A stretch of DNA of 64,000 bases. Source: Nematostella vectensis (Eukaryota; Cnidaria; Anthozoa; Actiniaria; Edwardsiidae). The stretch is from assembly GCF_932526225.1 (NCBI RefSeq), contig NC_064036.1, positions 6,517,519-6,581,518 on the forward strand, written 5' to 3'. The position numbers and the translations under genes are program-made. This document shows positions 58,535 to 64,000 of the stretch, piece after piece (position 1 is the first letter of the stretch; each line of letters begins with the position of its first letter). The notes under the pieces were generated by a model, which saw only the letters and a program-made list of their open reading frames with translations, was not told where the DNA came from and ran no database searches.

Positions 58535-61500
58535 TCATTTACAGTGACTGCACGTCTTACGACAGTAGATCTTGAGGGAGTTCACAAAATAAGCGTTGGT
58601 GCAGAGTCCCTTGGTCTCCCATTCATTACAGTACCAATGGTTGTCACCGCAACCTGAACAAAGGATACAACATATGTGTATCAGTGCAATGTCGACTGTC
58701 GGACGTACTTACCAAGCCCTTGTGAGGGACAGACCATTAGCAAAGTGAATGGGCTGGTGGTGGTGGTGGTGGTGGTAGGGGGAGGGGGGGGGGTGATAAA
58801 ATCATCTAATCTGTGTGTCTGAAAGGAACAAAACAATTCATACACGATAAAAATGCATGCAGCCCAAACAAGAAATATAAAAAGGTGCATATAGAAAGCG
58901 GAAAAATTTAGCGGGTTGGCATGTTTTGTGGAATGTCGCTGTGTCTTTTGTCCAAAGATTGTTTGTTGGAGTTTATGCTTGCCTGACCTTTTCAGGGGGA
59001 GGGAGTTTCGGGGGGGGGGGATTTTCCACCAGCCCATCAAATATCAAATGTTCAGCGGCCACAGAAGCCTCGCGGATAATATTTTGTATAAGGATACTTC
59101 CAATCTCCTTATCCATACTCAAACCACCACGTCCTCTTTATAAATTCCCAGTGGCGCCTCCAGGGGGTACAAGGGTCTTGATGGCACCATCCCCCTACCC
59201 CCCTTCCCTGCATTTTTTTGAAGAAAGATACGTCATATGTCTAGTCTACCATATTGGTACCTAGCCCTTTTGATTGTGCTCCACCCTCACGCGGAATCCG
59301 ACCCTGTATTTCTTCTTTGTATAACCTTCAAATGAGACATTCACCTGGTTTTGGAGGCTTTGGATCAGCAGCCATGGTACGGTAGATCCATTGCACGAAG
59401 TTGCTCACTTTGGTAAACACGGAGTAAGCCGCTCTTCCATCGCAAGTGGAGTCGCCCCAGCTAGTGACGCCATGCAGAACCCACTTTGACCAACGATCCC
59501 CAGCTTTGCACATCAGGGGACCGCCACTATCACCTAAGGGAAAGACATCAGCATCGAATAATACACATACAGCAGTTCAGAGAACCACCAGTGATAGACA
59601 CATACAGCAGGTCAGAGAACCACCAGTGATAGACACATACAGCAGTTCAGAAAACCACCAGTGATAGACACATACTTCAGGTCAGAGAACCACCAGTGAT
59701 AGACACATACTTCAGGTCAGAGAACCACCAGTGATAGACACATACAGCAGTTCAGAAAACCACCAGTGATAGACACATACTTCAGGTCAGAGAACCACCA
59801 GTGATAGACACATACAGCAGTTCAGAGAACCACCAGTGATAGACACATACAGCAGGTCAGAGAACCACAGTGATAGACACTAGAAGCCAATCAATTAATA
59901 ATACACATACAGCAGGTCAGAGAACCACCAGTGATAGACACAAGAAGCCAATCAATTTCCCTTGCAAATATACCGTTTTAATTGTAAATGTAAACACAAC
60001 ATAAAGGAAAAGATAAGTACCGTAACCTCAAGTAAACCTTCTCTTACCTATGCAACCGCTGGTCTGTGTTTTGTTATCGTTATACCCCGCGCATAACATC
60101 GATTTCCAGCCAACATTCTGTTTATGACTGTTTCTCAGGTCGCACTCGGTAAAAGCCACCACAGGCATAACGGCTTCCTGGAGCTTTTTTGACATGTCCG
60201 CGTCACCGTGATTCCGCTTTCCCCAACCTGTGAATAGACAGCGAAGACTATAGCAAATCAAGGGGGAGAAGGGAAGTGTACCGAGTTTTATTTTGCCATT
60301 TCTTCAATGATTCATTAAGCATGACACTAGATATCAGCAAAATGTTTTTAAAAGTAAATCTTGCATGATTTCTACAAAAAACATCTTGATAGAGCTTCAG
60401 CATATATGACATCGCGATCACTTTTATCAAAATATCCAAATACCTTGCCGCAACACTAAAGGGAGCATATATAAGGGAGTGCCCATTAGATACCCTGAGG
60501 TGGAGAGGGGGAGGGAAGGAGATATTAAGGGGGCTATAAGAGGGGCTGTAAGAGGGAGTGCCCGAAATGTTTGGGGTTGTAATAGTGGGGCTATAGTAAA
60601 TCATCTTAAAATATAAGGGGATGATTTTCATTTTTTAAGGTGTTTTCAGCCAAAATCTTTCCATTTCATTTTAAAACTGCCTTACCAGTCATGTAGCATT
60701 TTGTGCCAATCTCCACCTCTTGTCCTACGCGAGGTAAGCAGATCGGGCGAACAAGGCGAGAACGCCTGACTCTTTTCTTTAACTGTATGAGGGCGATGTC
60801 ATTCCCCCAGCCATCTTTAGTCAAGAATCCACGATGTAGGCGTACAGCGCTCACTTGGATGGACTGTACGCCGCGTCTTTCCTTGCTCCGATCACTAACT
60901 CCTGGGATCATGTCAAAAGGCAAGAACAGTGACCGTGACCGTCACAAGGGCTTGCCCTTATCTTACATGACGCGATGGTTCTTTTAAAATGTGTTAGCGG
61001 ACGAATGAAAGCGGACGCGTTGCATTTCCCAAAAGAGCCTTGACATGCAACACAAGGGACTGTGACAACGATGATAAAATACCCCTTTAGCCTCACCCCT
61101 TCTTTCCTCTAGCCCGAAGTGCACCAATTTAACCTCCTCAGACTCACTGTATACCACAATACCATTACGATGGACTTCCTTGGCCCGTTTCCTTATTAAC
61201 TTGATCACCAGGTGTGCATTGCTTGCGCAGCCCTAGCCTTATATAAAAGCATCGTCATTATTGATGGAAATATGCCACAAAGAAACTTACCCAACTTGAC
61301 CAAATATTGCGAGGCAAACGGCTGCTCAAAGAGGCAGCTCGCGGAGGTAAGCACCCACTGTCGATTAATCAGCGTACCACCGCATTTGTGCTCGAATGAT
61401 TTGCCATCTTTTGCCATTTTTAGGATCTCCGCTTGCCATGGCCACCTCCCAGCGTCTTGTCCGCCTACTATCCGTTTGGACGATGATGGCCGCCATCCGC

Positions 61501-62089
61501 ACGACCCCGGCCACGCTAGGACAACAAGACACGAAATGACCTGAGCTAATATAAACTATAGTAGCAGCGAACTGATACCCTAAGAAACGAATAAGATATA
61601 TTTTAGGGGTTTCCTAAGGGCGTCAGTTTGCTGTAACCAGTTAACGAAGGTCTAAATGATTTCCGCTTGATGTCTGGATCCGTTGAATGGACAATTATAT
61701 TAAAAAAACATAACTTACACGATTAAAGTACAATTCTTATCGATAAGGGAAACAATATTAGATTCCTAGATGGCAAAAATAATTTGATCGTGGGAGAACA
61801 GGTTTTCAATTATTAAGACTCAAATTTGCTCCTTGATTCGTAAAACGAGTCAATTGTGGCTGTGATTCGTGAAATCTTATGCCCATGACAGTTTTTCTGT
61901 TTTAACTCTTTGATCAGTGAAATAGCGAAAACCTGGTCCGTTATTCGTGATTGCTCCTCCCTCCCCCACATCCCTATCCCCTTCGCCCCCCATGTAAGGG
62001 TTCGAAGATCAAATACACGTAGCTTTAGCACTACCTTCGGCATTCTTCAGTCTTAATACCAAGCACAAGGCAAGCACGGCCAACTTCAT
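58535..62089 (-). CDS. Secreted trypsin-family serine protease homologue with C-terminal ShKT domain, 6 exons
   Basis: Exons: 62035-62089 (ATG at 62089), 61291-61515, 60686-60901, 60048-60227, 59345-59533 and 58535-58653 (stop at 58535). All junctions are phase 1 and give 327 residues. Seen in order: signal peptide (MKLAVLALCLVLRL), activation site RIVGG (33-37), the disulfide-framed histidine loop, aspartate in NDIAL (Asp128), GDSGGP (Ser228), a Pro/Lys-rich linker, and a six-cysteine ShKT domain (about 290-327). The histidine loop reads WVLTSASC, so the catalytic histidine is serine (residue 78). Asp and Ser are kept, but a working triad is not possible; it may be a binding or regulatory protein. 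The position before the active serine that sets specificity is also serine. Partial copies of exons 3 and 6 occur through the SDR cluster. The ShKT domain resembles those of secreted anemone proteins; a toxin role is not implied. Confidence 0.87.
59560..59960. repeat. 35-bp minisatellite in a protease intron
   Basis: About ten units of 35 bp contain GAGAACCACCAGTGATAGAC, with CAGCAG or CTTCAG variants, the last ones broken by GAAGCCAATCAATT. It lies between exons 4 and 5 of the protease gene. Confidence 0.9.
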
Positions 62090-63428
62090 CATGCTTTAGC
62101 AGGGAAAACTAACTGTGTGTAACTGTTTCGAGTCCTTCTTACTATAACTACATGCGCGTCAACTAAATCAACAGAACACGTCCTTTTTAATTAAAAAAAA
62201 CAAAGCTGTACTCAAGGGAAAGTAAATTAACAAGAAATATGATTACTTTTTCATGCCTTCTAATTCTGCTATGACATATAATGTTCAGAAAGACTACGCC
62301 ATACGTTGCAGATTCCTTTATGTGGAAAAAGCTCTCCAATTACTTTTTGCACATTTTTACATATGGGCTGATTCTTCAACTTTTTTAAAATGTTTTTTTT
62401 TGTATTATCATCATGAAACCGGCTAAATTTTAGTGAAGCAGGGATGTTTTATAATCCATCAGATTGCCATGGACACAATGACCTTGGAAAGCAGTATGTT
62501 AGAGCATTTGATTGGGTTCTATACTATTCTCTACTTACTGTATTTGGTGACAAATTTGGTCATGTATATATTGATTTTTGTTGCTGCTTGATATGGTCAA
62601 GAGAGCTTCATAATTTTGGAAGTATTCGCCACCTTTTTTGCAAACATGTTCCTTTATCATTTAATCCATAGTATCTTTGTTTGCAGAGGGGAACGTGTCA
62701 TCCAACATCTTAAGTAAACTTAACGATTTTGCGTTGACTTAGGAGAGGTTGCTCTAGACCCAGATTTAGAAACATCTCTGTTGCGCAAATAACTGATAAT
62801 ATCGCGAAAAACAACCCGAACTTCGATCTCGAGAAATTTAATGGTTATAGAAGATTGTATATCTGTGATTGAAAGGGTCCTATTAAACAGCCTATAAAAG
62901 CCTTGGATTGCCTCAAGTTCTTCTAAAAAAAACATCTTCGCAAATCGACATCCCGTCCCGCCTCCTTGGAGCGAGTTGGTGTATCATACATTTCACATAT
63001 AAACTTCAAATTCGCGAAATTAAATTTCCTGCAAACACAATTTTTCTCCGCGATCGCGAAAGTAAAGACTCGCGAAATGTGCGGGGAAAATTTGACGCGC
63101 GAAAATAAGGTAATAAGTTATGAGACTAGTCTGATCCTGATCTCTCATTTTTTAATTCGTCTTTTCAATTTGTTTGTGTTTATTGTTTTTATGTCTTATT
63201 TCCAGAAGAAACTTTGTAATGTGGATTTCTATATTTCGGGGTTCCTGTGTAAACTACTAATTTATGACAGGCGTTCTATATGCGAAAGATGAAGAGACTG
63301 GTTCGGGAAAAACAGATTGTTCAAGTGGACTGGTAAAACTTGTGAAAGAAATCATATAGTTGTTTTTAAAACATTTAAAAGGGTACTTATTGACTTACAA
63401 AGTACAACAACCCCTGCTTATTTTCACA
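62090..63428. other. Non-coding stretch, nothing recognised
   Basis: Upstream of the protease gene. It is AT-rich and has no recognisable exon; an open frame at 62444-62671 matches no family I know. Around 62995-63105 is a CpG-rich repeat-like patch with several CGCGAAA runs, probably an old MITE. Confidence 0.4.
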
Positions 63429-63596
63429 ATGGTATCTACAAATAATTGGGTTGGTGTATGGGTGCGAATTTCTTGCGCAGAACTTGGCGCGTTCGAAGGG
63501 AAAGTGTCTACCGTCATGGACGACCTTCTAGTCTTGAAGGATGGTAAGAATGGAAAAACCATCTCATTTGTCTCAGTAGCAATAGAATATCTATAA
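63429..63596 (+). CDS. Possible first exon of an Lsm-domain (EDC3-like) gene
   Basis: An ATG at 63429 opens a frame with WVGVWVRISCAELGAFEGKV, which resembles the N-terminal Lsm domain of EDC3 (a WLGS-V-I-C-LG-Y-QG-VS pattern). The frame stops after 55 codons, but a good donor (GATG then GTAAGAATGG, about 63543) could splice it onward beyond the window. With only about 35 residues of weak similarity, this is a tentative call; chance is possible. Confidence 0.25.
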   Translation: MVSTNNWVGVWVRISCAELGAFEGKVSTVMDDLLVLKDGKNGKTISFVSVAIEYL

Positions 63597-64000
63597 ATGT
63601 TTACGCGATGTTTCTTCCCTTGTTCAAACTGTACGGCAGCTTTGCTAATTTTGAGATTAGTTGCTGTCCCGTAATGTCATTTAATTATACGAATATTAAT
63701 GACATAACTTATGTTTGAGTTGAATAGCAATAGATCTTTGACTGATCATAACTTACTGTTGTTGAACAGCTGATTATTGTTGATCATCTATTATCTAGTT
63801 TTTAATGTTTTCTGTTTTATTCCTATTATCGTGCTTCTCATTGTTCTTTTCATTGCATGTACTTAAAAACATCATCATCACATAGCTGTCAACCCAACTT
63901 GGACAGAAATCTTGTAAAATCGGGTGATCTGCAATAATAAATATGTAAAAAAACAACAAGAGAGCCAATGGGGACAGAGAATGTATAAACATTCTCATAA
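63597..64000. other. Non-coding end of window, nothing recognised
   Basis: AT-rich sequence without recognisable exons. If the exon at 63429 is real, this is its first intron. Confidence 0.4.

Noticed and set aside
59560-59960. Regularly spaced repeats resembling a CRISPR array
   Set aside because: Units are directly adjacent with no unique spacers, and the host is an animal; it is a minisatellite.

Overview
This is a piece of an animal nuclear genome: spliced genes with GT-AG introns, LINE retrotransposon remnants, many small inverted-repeat transposons and minisatellites. A trypsin-like protease that ends in a six-cysteine ShKT domain, together with the repeat families present, suggests a cnidarian, most likely a sea anemone. 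That assignment is an inference; nothing here names the species.

Left part (1-13,458, minus strand): a NOLC1/Nopp140-like gene of about 22 exons. It has a LisH start, a long series of small phase-1 exons that each add one acidic-serine/basic repeat, and an SRP40-type C-terminus. Two transposons sit in its introns: a 5'-truncated LINE in the last intron and a 2.47-kb DNA transposon with subterminal repeats in intron 3. Next (13,822-19,613, plus strand), head to head and about 360 bp away, is a TDRKH-like gene (membrane anchor, two KH domains, Tudor domain). It has an unusual acidic C-terminal extension of about 475 residues.

Right part (20,433-62,089): an amplified cluster. It starts with a minus-strand SDR gene (A, retinol-dehydrogenase/SDR9C-like) and continues with five plus-strand SDR copies (B-F), each with the same four-exon structure. 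It ends with an intact minus-strand serine protease-homologue/ShKT gene. Between the SDR copies lie broken minus-strand exons of both the A-type SDR and the protease. The cluster therefore looks like repeated duplication of a three-gene cassette (A, B, protease) in which mostly the B-type gene has stayed intact. Copy C carries a 1-base frameshift, copy F has lost its TATA box and core promoter, and copy E has a mosaic intron. Copies B, D and E carry a 32-bp minisatellite in intron 1. Two cassette copies (about 30.7-34.8 and 37.8-41.9 kb) are almost identical and so very recent.

Right end (62,090-64,000): mostly featureless. A possible first exon of an Lsm-domain (EDC3-like) gene is a weak call. 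No tRNA, rRNA, CRISPR or prokaryotic feature was seen. No sequence search was possible: family names rest on motif recognition and splice sites were placed by eye.
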